Below, piece after piece: positions 40,365 through 50,807 of a stretch of DNA of 64,000 bases. The position numbers were made by a program, and so were the translations under genes. The stretch's first letter is position 1. Each line of letters starts with the position of its first letter. Source of the stretch: Epithemia pelagica (lineage: Eukaryota; Bacillariophyta; Bacillariophyceae; Surirellales; Surirellaceae); assembly GCA_946965045.2 (NCBI GenBank), contig OX337231.1, forward strand, positions 806,001 to 870,000, given 5' to 3'. The notes beneath the pieces were generated by a model. It saw only the letters and a program-made list of their open reading frames with translations. It was not told the DNA's origin and made no database searches.

Positions 40365-41017
40365 GACGATCCAAGTTGTTGGAGGCTACTACTCCAGCGG
40401 AAGATGGCAAAAATAGTGCAATCGCGAACACTTTCTAGGGTATTATGGACAACTATCATCTGAATGAAGCTGTGCAATATGTTCGCGATTGGAGAACTAC
40501 ATCCCGCGGTATCATCATCGTTGATGCGCAAATCACGAGTTCTGCACTTCAAAAAATGGAACGAGATACGATACACACATGGGCACGTGTGGAGGGTCGG
40601 CCGGCGAAGACCTACAACCTGGAGACCAAGACCAAGTGAATACTGTAGGCATAATATTACAATACAAAATCGGCTCCTTGTCGAACGTGGGTGATTGCGA
40701 ATGAGGAATTGAGGTCTGGAATCTGAATGGAGACTTGAAGAATCTCTTATTTCTTGTTAGTTTTCCTTAAAAGACGACACCGCAGATCTTCATTCGGCAG
40801 CATTCTTTCATCCGAACAGAACGAAGAACGATGTCTCAAATCTCAAGTCAAGTTATAGAAATAAGAAGAGCAATAAATAAACCGAACTGGAGACTTTTGT
40901 CCCGCATGTCGCAAGTCGCAAAGCGGTTTTGACGTCCTTTCCGAACACGTAGGTCCCGTTGGTTGGCGATTGGGGAGGGTCATACTATCCCAATCATCCA
41001 AAGTATTAGAATCTCAG
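40365..41017. other. Intergenic with a 12-bp inverted repeat
   Basis: CAATCGCGAACA at 40419-40430 pairs with TGTTCGCGATTG at 40480-40491, 49 bp apart, just upstream of the transposon-like gene. Short plus frames between 40445 and 40694 are unsupported. Confidence 0.5.
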
Positions 41018-41998
41018 ATGTGCAAGCTTGAAATGAATACAATATCAACCGCCCCATCGACAAGCATGCGAGGTAGTTACCAAGACAATGATACCCTCGA
41101 TCTGGCCTCCACTTCAAAACCCAAACCTCCACTGAGCGCATATAACTTGTATTTCCAGCTTGAACGCAAGCGAATCTTGGATGAAAACGATTGGGAGGGG
41201 ATCCCAGTTACTTGGAAGGAAATCCATGAGGTAGCCATGAAGCACAAACTGAAAACGGGGAAACGCGTCCATCGAAAGTCTCATGGGAAGATAGGCTTTG
41301 TGGAACTTGCACGTACAATCGGAAAGCCATGGAAGCTTCTAGACCCGGAGTCAAGACGTCTTCTGGAGGACTATCATTCAGCGGAAAAGAGAAAGTACCT
41401 CATGTCTCTAAACGCGTGGAAAGGCCGTCAAGTTGTCACAACAGATTTCACCCAGAGAGCAGAGGAAGTGGACTTTCGTCCACATCTCGTGACTGATCCA
41501 AATCTTGTATACGGCAGCCTGTCAAGAATGACGTCCAACCAAAGAAGAATAGTATCGCCAGTCGGAGAGCTAAAGAGGGACCAAGTTCTTCCTCAAGACA
41601 AAGCTTCAACGCAGTCCACTGTTGTTGATACTTCCAGCAGCCATACCTCGTGCGACATGGCGAAGGTAACCATGGTCGAAGATCCATTGTCTTTTCTTTG
41701 CCCTTCTATCAGTAACTCTGTGCTGCAACGTGCCTTCGAGAACTTTGACAGGGAAATGGAAATTCAAGGGGAGCGACCCCCATCTTGGACATCATCGAGA
41801 CCCCCAGAACACAAGGGTCATCTTCCCACCAAGGATCTCCAAGTGCCCTTAGAGATGTTTTGCGATGTACAGACATTACAGGACTGTCTCGCAATGGATC
41901 CTGATCTGGCCATGTCACCTGAAGAAATGGACACTCTCTTCGAAGATGAAAGTGTCTCGTTCGATGGTCGCTCACCTGTCTCCTCCACAATCAATTAG
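41018..41998 (+). CDS. HMG-box protein with an enlarged box
   Basis: 326 aa from the ATG at 41018; the frame is open to 40970 without another ATG. The HMG box begins KPKPPLSAYNLYFQLERKRIL (about residues 35-55) and resumes with HGKIGFVELARTIGKPWKLL, then AEKRKYLMSLNAWKG (about 90-135). Between helix 1 and helix 2 there is an insertion of about 35 residues that is basic at its end (KTGKRVHRKS). The rest is polar and acidic. HMG-box proteins bind and bend DNA; this one should be nuclear. Diatom HMG proteins often have such extended boxes, so the insertion need not mean loss of function. It is convergent with RCL1 downstream. Confidence 0.75.
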   Translation: MCKLEMNTISTAPSTSMRGSYQDNDTLDLASTSKPKPPLSAYNLYFQLERKRILDENDWEGIPVTWKEIHEVAMKHKLKTGKRVHRKSHGKIGFVELARTIGKPWKLLDPESRRLLEDYHSAEKRKYLMSLNAWKGRQVVTTDFTQRAEEVDFRPHLVTDPNLVYGSLSRMTSNQRRIVSPVGELKRDQVLPQDKASTQSTVVDTSSSHTSCDMAKVTMVEDPLSFLCPSISNSVLQRAFENFDREMEIQGERPPSWTSSRPPEHKGHLPTKDLQVPLEMFCDVQTLQDCLAMDPDLAMSPEEMDTLFEDESVSFDGRSPVSSTIN

Positions 41999-42203
41999 AA
42001 GTTATGAGTCCACAAAAACCTTTCGCTGCACTCAATGCACCCTGAATGACTTTGTATTTTCATCTTGATAAACAGTAGTAATGACCAAGTATTTGTATTG
42101 CCATCCCACATTCCGTTTCTTTTCAAACAATCTGGCAGTAGTGGGAGATCGCCTCAGATTCTCGTATTCCTCGCCATGATAAGACGCATCCAACGCATTT
42201 ATC

Positions 42204-43499
42204 TTACGAGCTTGCCCGTGCCATGTTGCTGTATCCAGTTCCAACACAGGAGCAAAGGACAGTTTTCGTAACTTCGTCGGCATGCAGTTTGAATTCCACC
42301 CCGAGCATTTGCTTGTACAACCGCAAGGCCTCCATAGTATAGGGTGTCAAACGACCAATACGCAAGCGACTGACATCTTCTGGTGTCAAGCACAAGAGCA
42401 AGAGTGCACAGGCTTGCAAATCGGAATCAATGCATCCGCCAAACTGTATTTCCTGCAACAATTGCGCCGCGACACGACGTCCCAAATCTTCGGGAACCTC
42501 AAATTGTCGCAAGGATGATTCACTCGTCATGACCACGCCTGTCGTAGATTGTGCCGTCAGCGATACCGTCACGGCAGGAGAAGGTCCACAAAAGTGTTGT
42601 TTTCGTGTGTGTACGTCAGTATGAATCCACACATCGGGCAAGAGACGTTGCAAGACTCCTTTGGCGGCATAGGCAACGCGAGCCGTGGACGAGGAGGACA
42701 CCAAGGTGCAACTCACAGCGGTTCCACGAATGCGCTTGAACTTTCCCATATCGGTCCAATCCAACGGCTTTTCCAGTCGGCGGACCAAGGGACAATGAAA
42801 TTGTACCTTGCCTCCACCCAAGGGTGCCGCACCCCGACGAAGAATGGAAATGGAAGGACCGGCACTGGACGTGGCAAGCATATCGTCACTGGCTACAATT
42901 CCAAATTGTGTCAACATGGGCAATGCCGAAGCTTTGAAGTAATCCACCGAGGGGTCATTTTGACCACAACAGGTTCCATCCGTAATGCCGGTCCACACAA
43001 CAGTGAGATCATTCTTGCCAAAGGGCGCCAGCGGCAAAATACCCTCTAGAAACCATCCAATTGATCGGTACTTCAGAAGACTTGGGTCTGTGCTTATTTG
43101 GCCGTTGTTATTTCCCTCTCTGTCGTTCTCATTGACGTCATCCTCTGCACCGATTGGACATTCGTGCTCGACCTCCCCACCCGTCAAAATCCCCGGTGCA
43201 AAGCGAAGTTGCGTACCAGTCGCATTGATTTCAATTCGACTTCCATTGGTCATGGAATCCAAGAGTCGCAAAAAGCTGACTTCGTAACTGCTCAAGCCCG
43301 GTTCCAAGGCATCGCTCCGAATGTTCTTGATCAGAATGGGTCGATGGGTCAAGATGCTAAGGGCCAAGCGTAGACGAAACTGCACGGCACCATCTTCAAA
43401 TCGAATCGTGGAACTTGTGGTCGTCATACTAGAGGATGCAGAGGCTGGTTTGGAGTGACGCCGACGAGCCATCATGGAGGAAGCAGACGACGACACCAT
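42204..43499 (-). CDS. RCL1: RNA 3'-terminal phosphate cyclase-like protein, 18S rRNA biogenesis
   Basis: 431 aa, single exon, ATG at 43499. The family fold is readable through IRFEDGAVQFRLRLALSIL, GSRIEINATGTQLRFAPG, YRSIGWFLEGILPLAPFG, KFKRIRGTAVSC, FGGCIDSDLQACALLLLCL and CSCVGTGYSNMA. The catalytic cyclases (RtcA) have a His in the HLADQ motif; here the site reads CIDSDLQ, as in the non-cyclising RCL1 branch. RCL1 is a nucleolar protein that works with Bms1 in cleavage of the pre-18S rRNA. Length is slightly above the usual 370-ish residues because of polar inserts at the N-terminus and about residue 125. A LINE insertion lies within about 200 bp upstream on the other strand. Confidence 0.9.
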   Translation of the reverse strand: MVSSSASSMMARRRHSKPASASSSMTTTSSTIRFEDGAVQFRLRLALSILTHRPILIKNIRSDALEPGLSSYEVSFLRLLDSMTNGSRIEINATGTQLRFAPGILTGGEVEHECPIGAEDDVNENDREGNNNGQISTDPSLLKYRSIGWFLEGILPLAPFGKNDLTVVWTGITDGTCCGQNDPSVDYFKASALPMLTQFGIVASDDMLATSSAGPSISILRRGAAPLGGGKVQFHCPLVRRLEKPLDWTDMGKFKRIRGTAVSCTLVSSSSTARVAYAAKGVLQRLLPDVWIHTDVHTRKQHFCGPSPAVTVSLTAQSTTGVVMTSESSLRQFEVPEDLGRRVAAQLLQEIQFGGCIDSDLQACALLLLCLTPEDVSRLRIGRLTPYTMEALRLYKQMLGVEFKLHADEVTKTVLCSCVGTGYSNMARASS

Positions 43500-43721
43500 C
43501 GTAGAAAGAAGTTTTTGGAGAAAAACTGTGGGATCGCTTGGTTCTGCGTGTGGCTTCTATGGATGACAGACAGACGAAAAGTCATGAGGATCGCGTTTGA
43601 GACGCATTTTATGATTGAGTCTCTGATAAGACGCACATCCCTCTGCACGTGCGTGTGCAAGTGCAGAGGCTCTACCAAAAACGGTATTACCCGGTTAGAT
43701 GTTCCAAGAGACGAAAACGAC

Positions 43722-46700
43722 ATGGATTACGCGACTTGCCGAGACTGGATTACGATTGATACCCCGTCAGCAATTGAAACTCGGTTGCTACAACGAAACC
43801 GCCGCCACTTTGGCCAGGCAGAAAACACCTATCCAACGATACCCCCTTTTTCGGAGTGGGTGGACTGGGGAGCTTCCAGTCACACCGCTGAGCTCATTTT
43901 AGAAGGCAATTGGGAACCACCCGACATCGATGAACTTTCTCAGAGCATGATATCACACATGAAAGCGCGAGTTGAACTCGATAGTGTCCAAGGCGGTCTC
44001 ACGAAAGAAGAATGGATTGGAAAGATCAAAGCATGGCCCGAGTCGACTACCACGTCTCCGTCGGGATTTCATCTCGGACATAGTAAAGTTCTTATTGCTC
44101 CGACTGACCTCGACCAACAATCACAATCAACCGAGTACGAAGCTCTGGAACACAAACGAGAGGACTTGATCGATTGGCAAGTCGGTCTTCTGAATACAGC
44201 CTTGTTGAACAGCTACTGTTACGAACGATGGAAGCATATTGTGAACGTCATGATCCTTAAACAACCAGGGAATCTAAAAATTCATCGATTAAGGGTTATC
44301 CACTTATACGAGCAAGACTATAATCTTGTCTTGGCCACCAAGTGGAAGAAAATGATCTCGCATTGCTCTAATCAACAGGTTCTCAATCCGTCGCAGTTTG
44401 GTGGAGTACCCGGGAAAGACGCAGTGATACCTACTTTCATCGAAGAAATGCAATACGAGATATCGCGAGCAAGTAAACGTCCCTTAGTCCATATGGACTA
44501 TGACGCCACTGCTTGTTATGACCGTATCGTGATGAATTTCGGCAGTCTTGCTTCTCGCGCCTTTGGACAGCATCGCTCTATTACCTTTATCAATGCAAAG
44601 ACTTTGGCTGAAGCGAAATATTATTTAAAAACCAAACTCGGTGTCTCAGAAAGATTCTACAAACACTGTCAGATCTTTCCGATCTACGGCTCAGGACAAG
44701 GCGCGGGAAACTCACCAGCGATCTGGTGCGTGATCAGCTGTGTGCTCTTTGACGTATACGAAGAGAAAGCTCACGGGGCAACATTCGAATCACCTTGCGG
44801 CAAGTACAAAACGAAGATCTACATGATCGGGTTTGTCGACGATTCAAGTGGGAGTACAAACGAATTTGCTCTACCTACTCAAGCCCCACTAGACTCATAC
44901 ATTTCCAAGGCCACCCACGATGCTCAACGTTGGAACGACACGCTAAGTCTCTCTGGCGGTGCTCTCAACCTTGAAAAATGCACCTATCACTTCATGCATT
45001 ACACGTTCAGCGTAGACGGATTACCCAATTTACAAGCTGGCAGGTGTGGACCAGATGTTACAATTCACTTACATGGCACTGACCAACCTCAAAAGCTTCG
45101 ACAGCTCTCCTCTTATGCGTGCCACAAAACCCTTGGCGTACAAAAATCACCCAAATGCACCGACAACGAACTCTATGCAGCACTTGAAAAGAAGAACAAA
45201 GTTCATACTCGAACTATGGCTAACAGTCCCTTCAATCGCGTAGACTCTTGGGCTTACTACCACTCAATCTACTTGCCCAGTATGACTTATCCTCTTCCCT
45301 CATCCACACTGTCGGATTCGAACTGTCGGTCATTACAATGTTCTTTCAAGCAAGTGTTCTTACCCAAGTACGGATTTAACCGCAACACTCCCAACGCTGT
45401 TGTATACGGTCCTGCGGAATATGGAGGTTTGGCATTACGAGATTTATCCGTGGAAAAGAGCGTCAGCCAGATCTATCTCTTTCTCGCTTGTGTACGATCT
45501 CAAGGAGTCGCTTCGAAATTAGCTTTAATCGCAGTGTCATGGGGACAATTCTTGGCAGGTATAAGCAAACCGATTCTCCAGCATGTCGATATTCGTTTGC
45601 CCCACATGGAACCTATGGTCTGGGTACCACAAGTCCGAAACTTTTTGTCATCAGTCAAATGTACTGTTGAGTTGGCAACTACTTTTGTTCCACCTCTCCA
45701 GCGCCACGGAGATAGCTTTCTTATGGATCATGCAATTTCACAGAACTTCACCGACACCGAGCTGTGTCTCGTTAATGCATGTCGACTCTACTTGGGTGTC
45801 ACTCTCATGAGTGATATTGTGACTGCTGACGGAAGATATCTATCCTTGTTTGCTGTTGATTGTTCTCGGGATACGCACTCACGAACCAAAGGACTACTAC
45901 CTTACCAAACCAATCCAAGTCGGAAAGCTTGGGTGTTATGGAAAAGACTGATGCTGACTTTTACTGCCCCCGGTTCCTTGAAACGTCTGCTTAACCCACT
46001 TGGTGCATGGCTGGTGACTGGCCACAACACATACCGCCACTGGAAGGAGTATTTAGACCCATCAACATACTCTCTCTACGTACAGGTCGAGGACCGGTTT
46101 GAAAGATTTACCTACCAACGTCCCTACTTCTTTCCCACCACATCGCTCGTTTCTATACTACCATCGCAATGCTTGCCAGCGCAGAGCGTACACCACAATG
46201 GCCGACGAACTCTTCTACCTTTCTCTCCAGCGGTGATAACCCCACCTGTGGCCAATCCACTCAATCTGTCTAGCCATATCTCGGAACTGGACGACTGGGA
46301 ATCCCAACTGCTCACTGGACATGATATTCTTTGTTCTCTCGACATTCTGCATCAGGAGCTGTTTCATAGCAATCTACAACTTCTCCTATGTAGCGACGGA
46401 TCCGCTGCGCAATTTCGTGGCACATTCGGTTGCGTTGGGTGTTCACTTCAAGGTGTCAGGCTTTTTCGTCTCAGTGGTCCTGCTCCCGGTTATCGAACCT
46501 CGTCTTTCCGGTCGGAAAGCTACGGTTGTCTCAGTATTCTTCGCTTTCTATTTCGTCTGTTTGAATTTTATGCCCAACCTTTACCTGAGGCTGTCACAGT
46601 GTACACCGATTCTAAGAGTCTCATCCAAACAATACACAAGCGGCTCGAATGGTCGTACGACTTTACTTACTCTACAATGAATCCCGATTGGGATATTCAA

Positions 46701-47801
46701 CAAGCAATTTCCTCTACTGTTCGACAATTCCCTCAAATCCCAGCTTTCCTCCATGTAAAGGGCCATCAAGACAATCATGCCGATTCGTCAACTCTCTCTC
46801 TCCCAGCCCAATTGAACATTGAAGCCGACTCCCTTGCTTCTTCTTATATCTACCCACCAACTATTTCATCGCGCATTGCCCCTCTTATTGGGGGTGCAAC
46901 AGCTCTCCTACATGGTCCCTACGGTACGATCAACTCTAACTACCGGTCTATTCTCCGTACCTTGGCGTCAGCTCCTTCTCTACGTGACTACCTATGCAAC
47001 AAACACGAATGGTCCCCTGAAACTTTCCAATCTATTGACTGGGAATCTCATGGTATTGTTGTCCGTTCTCATTTCTCGCGCCGACATTTTATCATCAAGT
47101 TTCTACATCAATGGCTTCCTCTCGGTCATCTACGTTCGCGGTACGCTTCGTATTATTCTGATAGCTGTCCTTCTTGTTCAGAACCTACGCATGAAGATCA
47201 AGATCACTTTCTCCGTTGTCCTAATCGACCATGGTTAGGCGCTCTTCTCGACGCTCTCCGTGATTTCTGGCAAGATCATCATGTCGACCCCTCTCTTCGT
47301 TCCCTTCTCGCCGAATATCTACATTCTTGGTTCTCATCTTCCCCTCCTTCACCTCTCCCTCCGACTTCACCTTTTTACACTCTTCAACGCACTCAACTAC
47401 AAATTGGACTCGATCAACTGATTCTCGGTCGGTTTTCTCTCCTCTGGTCGACTCATCAAGACTCCTTCTCCGCTTCCTCTCCTGACACTGCAATCTCTGG
47501 TCCCCGATTCGTTACGGGTACGATCAAGATCGTTTGGGCACATACCTATAAACTGTGGCTCACTCGGAACGAAGCTCTACATGGCTCGACTCTTCAGACC
47601 CAAGAAACCGCTGCTTACGACCAAGCGAAATGTGAAGTTGCCGCCTTGTACGCCATCCGCCATACTGTTCTCCCTCGTGACGCATCACTCTTCTATGACT
47701 CTCTTGACACACATTTCTCTATCGATACGACCTCTGTTGCTCTCCGTTCATGGCTCAACACTTGGAGACCGGTCATCCTACAATCTGCCAACCACACCTA
47801 G
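43722..47801 (+). CDS. LINE-type reverse transcriptase with RNase H, 5'-truncated element
   Basis: About 1360 aa from the first convincing ATG; the frame is open to 43455, but similarity to element proteins starts only near 43690. Order: linker (LLQRNRRHFGQAENTYPTIP), RT palm with HMDYDATACYDRI (motif A), GSGQGAGNSPAIW (motif B) and IGFVDDSSG (motif C), thumb, a long connection, RNase H with LCSDGSAAQF, FRSESYG, YTDSKSLIQTI and HVKGHQDNHA...NIEADSLA, then a zinc knuckle CPSCSEPTHEDQDHFLRC. No endonuclease domain and no ORF1 are present, so the 5' part is missing as is usual in LINE copies. There is no internal stop in more than 1350 codons, so the copy is recent. The 3' flank has no obvious poly(A). 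Confidence 0.88.
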   Translation: MDYATCRDWITIDTPSAIETRLLQRNRRHFGQAENTYPTIPPFSEWVDWGASSHTAELILEGNWEPPDIDELSQSMISHMKARVELDSVQGGLTKEEWIGKIKAWPESTTTSPSGFHLGHSKVLIAPTDLDQQSQSTEYEALEHKREDLIDWQVGLLNTALLNSYCYERWKHIVNVMILKQPGNLKIHRLRVIHLYEQDYNLVLATKWKKMISHCSNQQVLNPSQFGGVPGKDAVIPTFIEEMQYEISRASKRPLVHMDYDATACYDRIVMNFGSLASRAFGQHRSITFINAKTLAEAKYYLKTKLGVSERFYKHCQIFPIYGSGQGAGNSPAIWCVISCVLFDVYEEKAHGATFESPCGKYKTKIYMIGFVDDSSGSTNEFALPTQAPLDSYISKATHDAQRWNDTLSLSGGALNLEKCTYHFMHYTFSVDGLPNLQAGRCGPDVTIHLHGTDQPQKLRQLSSYACHKTLGVQKSPKCTDNELYAALEKKNKVHTRTMANSPFNRVDSWAYYHSIYLPSMTYPLPSSTLSDSNCRSLQCSFKQVFLPKYGFNRNTPNAVVYGPAEYGGLALRDLSVEKSVSQIYLFLACVRSQGVASKLALIAVSWGQFLAGISKPILQHVDIRLPHMEPMVWVPQVRNFLSSVKCTVELATTFVPPLQRHGDSFLMDHAISQNFTDTELCLVNACRLYLGVTLMSDIVTADGRYLSLFAVDCSRDTHSRTKGLLPYQTNPSRKAWVLWKRLMLTFTAPGSLKRLLNPLGAWLVTGHNTYRHWKEYLDPSTYSLYVQVEDRFERFTYQRPYFFPTTSLVSILPSQCLPAQSVHHNGRRTLLPFSPAVITPPVANPLNLSSHISELDDWESQLLTGHDILCSLDILHQELFHSNLQLLLCSDGSAAQFRGTFGCVGCSLQGVRLFRLSGPAPGYRTSSFRSESYGCLSILRFLFRLFEFYAQPLPEAVTVYTDSKSLIQTIHKRLEWSYDFTYSTMNPDWDIQQAISSTVRQFPQIPAFLHVKGHQDNHADSSTLSLPAQLNIEADSLASSYIYPPTISSRIAPLIGGATALLHGPYGTINSNYRSILRTLASAPSLRDYLCNKHEWSPETFQSIDWESHGIVVRSHFSRRHFIIKFLHQWLPLGHLRSRYASYYSDSCPSCSEPTHEDQDHFLRCPNRPWLGALLDALRDFWQDHHVDPSLRSLLAEYLHSWFSSSPPSPLPPTSPFYTLQRTQLQIGLDQLILGRFSLLWSTHQDSFSASSPDTAISGPRFVTGTIKIVWAHTYKLWLTRNEALHGSTLQTQETAAYDQAKCEVAALYAIRHTVLPRDASLFYDSLDTHFSIDTTSVALRSWLNTWRPVILQSANHT

Positions 47802-48241
47802 TTTGCTACATGTTTCTGCATTACAGTTAGTCCTCGCCTTCGTTAGCTCGGAGGCCCGGCGCGTCGGTCGGCGATATCCTAGCTGGATACGTGCGGCAGC
47901 GTTAAAATAGACTGTTAATTTTTTTTTGCGACACGCGTCAAAGTGGGCGAGGAGGCCCTACACACTTTCAGAGAGTTTCGCTCTGCGACTGCGACAGACG
48001 AGAAGAAACGCTGCGGTGTCGGCATGGCCCATGCGGTGATCCCATCCATCCGACAAGAGAGTTCGTAGATAGTTCGTGTCAGATTTTGTGGTTGTCCCAC
48101 GCATTTTATTTTTGTGCCTATTCCATTGCTTTGTGCATGTGAGGTCCACCAGAGTCGTCGTCAAGACGGAGGAGACAATCACACCAAACTGCCTTCCTCC
48201 TGCGACTCTGCGTGGAAAGACAAGAAACGAGCCCGTCCACC
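47802..48241. other. LINE 3' tail and promoter of the carrier gene
   Basis: After the ORF stop comes about 120 bp with a small hairpin (TATCC/GGATA, 47875-47889) and a run of T at 47919-47927, probably the element 3' end. The remainder is the leader of the carrier gene. Confidence 0.45.
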
Positions 48242-50037
48242 ATGGAGGTGAACCAGGAGGCTTCTCCCCCCTCCCATTTGTGGGGTCCAATTTTTGTGGC
48301 ATCCCTTTCATCGGTGGGAACGGCAGCGGCCTTGGCGGCATCGGGAGCCTATTTGCATCGACTTGGTTATATCAGCGCCAGTGGAAAGACCTCGTTGGCC
48401 AGATACAGCCAACACATTGGTCTTCCTGCCCTCTTTTTTAGTAAAATGGTGGCTTGCCCCTCTTCCACATCCACCTATTCACAGCAACAGCAAGAACAAC
48501 AAGACGAGGACTATTTATTACTGGAAGACACCAGACTGGATGCTCCGCCATCTGAATCAATGCAAATGTGTCCTGGAATATGGGACAGTTTATCGATTCA
48601 TCATGCGTGGTTGTTGGTCGTGTGGCCCATATTTGTGGTCGCCTGTGGATTGACCATTGGTACGGTGGCTTGTTGGATCAGCCACACGCCCAAATGGCAA
48701 CAACGCACCATTATCGTGGCGGTCGCCTTTGCCAATAGTACGGGTTTGCCCACCACCTTGTTGGCTGCCCTCCAAGAACATGCCTCTCGCATGGCGGTAG
48801 CCTCATCATCATCCACATCATCTTCGCCCTTTGATCCTGATCCCAATCTCGTTTTGTCACTCTACCTCGTCTTTTATCCAGTTTTGCAATGGAGTATTGG
48901 ATCCTGGCTCTTGTCTTTCCCCTCGAACCACAACGGTAGCGACGGTACGGAGGATCGTCACCACCGCAACAGCAATATTATTTCCGACTCGGAAAGTGTT
49001 CCACTTGTACTCGACAAGGAAAATCATGAGGAGGAGGACTGCGAACTTCCAATCAGTTCATCCTCCGACGTTTCCCTCACTCGGAGACCGATCGATACGA
49101 CACTGGAATCGGCAGCGAATGGGAACCATCCACACATGGGTAACGAGGAGGACGGCGACAAGGCCCGGATGGCTTCCAAACACAATCAGAACCACACGGT
49201 GGCTGCTGGAGATGAGGGAACCGTGGGTACAGATCTCAGTTCCGATTCCTTGGGGACCATGAGCAATGGAACGCAAGAGTCCCAGTTATCTCATGATTCT
49301 TCCGGCACGGACTCTCACAGCCGCCGTCCAACGCTCTGTCCCTTTTCGATTCTCAATCGAGGTACCTGGACCGTGCTGGACTTTTTGTATCAAACCGTAG
49401 TAAAGCAACCACCGGTCTGCGGAGCCTTGCTGGGACTGTTAGTGTCTTCCTCGCCATTCCTTCGCGGACTGTTTGTTGGTTCCACCACCACCAACATGAG
49501 CGGGGAATCCTTGATCACCCTACATCATCATGCTCCATTCGAATGGCTCTTGAATGCCATTGCCACCCTCGGAAGAGCCGCCATTCCTATCAACATGACA
49601 GTGCTGGGAGTGAATCTGTCGATTGCGGCGTTGGGGTTTGGCAACACTTCGAATTCCTCCACCAGCGGCAGCAGTAACTCCACTACGAATCCAGTACCCG
49701 CATCCAAACACGTTTCCTTTTCGACCATTTTGGCAGTGGTCCTGGGGAAACTGGTTGTTATGCCCTTGCTGGGTTTCCTTAGCGTTTCCCTCCTTCTTTC
49801 CTCCTTCTTTGGACTACGACCGGGAACAGCCATATTCCACCCGGCTCGGCCTTGTTGGTCATGATGATGGTCTTTCTCACGCCCACCTCAAACACGGTCA
49901 TGGTCATGGTGGATCTAGCCGATGGACTCAAGGAAGAAATTGCACGTATTATCGCCTGGGAATACGCCTTTGCGCCCGTCATTCTCTCCTGCACCGTGGC
50001 CATTGCCGTGAGCACCGCCAGCGGAGCCAGTACATGA
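48242..50037 (+). CDS. PIN-like auxin efflux carrier family protein, frameshift near 49845
   Basis: The ATG at 48242 has a good context (ACCATGG). The main frame gives about 540 aa and stops at 49864, but the last segment after GLRPG is unlike a transporter. The C-terminal helices of the family are found at once in the next frame: ALLVMMMVFLTPTSNTVMVMVDLADG and IIAWEYAFAPVILSCTVAIAV, ending at 50037. Total length 1796 bp is one short of a multiple of three, so one base is missing, most easily in the C run at about 49839-49843. Five N-terminal helices, a long Ser/Asn-rich cytosolic loop (about 215-375) and five C-terminal helices match PF03547. Family role: export of auxin or other organic anions at plasma membrane or ER. 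The break may be a sequencing error or a real lesion. Confidence 0.75.
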
Positions 50038-50438
50038 ACGTGCACACCTACGATGAAAAATGCAAGCAAGAGCAACAGTCAGTGGAAGAGGTGCTACGAC
50101 AAACTTTGAAACAGTTCCAGGTCCTTGACAGAGTTGCGCTCATTCTACCTCAACTACCTAGATAGACGCATGGAGTTCCGTGACCACGTTTGGGAGAATC
50201 CAGTACCAAGGTTTAGCGAAAGAGAGTGTTCTAGATCACAAGAAGAATTATGGCGAAAGATGTTTGTTTGAGGGCTCAATGCAAATCAAACCAATCATCA
50301 TGTTCTGAAAAAATAGTATGTCGTGCATTGGTATAGAAAACGAAGGCAATCGTAGCCCCAGCAGAAGATCACCGTGCCTTTGTTGATGGTACCGGACCAG
50401 AAATAACCAATATAATCAGTATAGACGATGAATGGTAT
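50038..50438. other. Intergenic between convergent genes
   Basis: 3' flanks of the carrier and of the ribosomal P2 gene. Nothing else seen. Confidence 0.55.
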
Positions 50439-50807
50439 TTAGTAGTCTCCACCACCTCCCTCTTCTCCTCCAAACATATCCATTCCACCTCCCAAGTCCA
50501 TTTCTTCTTCCTCTTCCTTTTCTTCCTCTTTTTCTTCGGCGGCAGCATCACCTCCGGCATCACCACCACCGCCGCCTCCGCCGCCACCACCTCCTCCACC
50601 TCCACCACCAAATGGTACATCCTTAATCTTTTCCGCCCCAGCTGCCAACAATTCATTAATATCCTTTCCCTCAATATCCCCCACCAACTTGGCTAGTTGA
50701 TCCTCATCCGGTGTCAGACCGGCGGCCTCCAAGACAGCCTTGACGTCATCGGCGGAGCCATCTTTTCCGCCCAATTTACACAGAATCAACGCTGTTATTT
50801 CACTCAT
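50439..50807 (-). CDS. RPLP2: 60S acidic ribosomal protein P2
   Basis: 122 aa, starting MSEITALILCKLGGKDG. The N-terminal dimerisation domain has the P2 pattern: SADDVKAVLEAAGL, DEDQLAKLVGDIEGKDINELLAAG. A glycine run of 16 residues and an acidic stretch (EEKEEEKEEEEEMDLGG) follow as the flexible hinge. The C-terminus is MDMFGGEEGGGGDY instead of the usual GFGLFD ending found in most eukaryotes. P2 pairs with P1 on the stalk of the large subunit and recruits elongation factors. P1 could be an alternative call, but the residues around GKDINELLAAG favour P2. Single exon; promoter probably in 50808-51000. Confidence 0.82.
   Translation of the reverse strand: MSEITALILCKLGGKDGSADDVKAVLEAAGLTPDEDQLAKLVGDIEGKDINELLAAGAEKIKDVPFGGGGGGGGGGGGGGGGDAGGDAAAEEKEEEKEEEEEMDLGGGMDMFGGEEGGGGDY

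Noticed and set aside
40419-40491. 12-bp inverted repeat as a transposon terminal repeat
   Set aside because: I found no matching copy near 36880-36940 or elsewhere on the far side of the gene, so it is only a local hairpin on present evidence.
43640-43669. 9-bp perfect inverted repeat near the LINE 5' junction
   Set aside because: Too short to interpret; no target-site duplication could be matched with the 3' flank.
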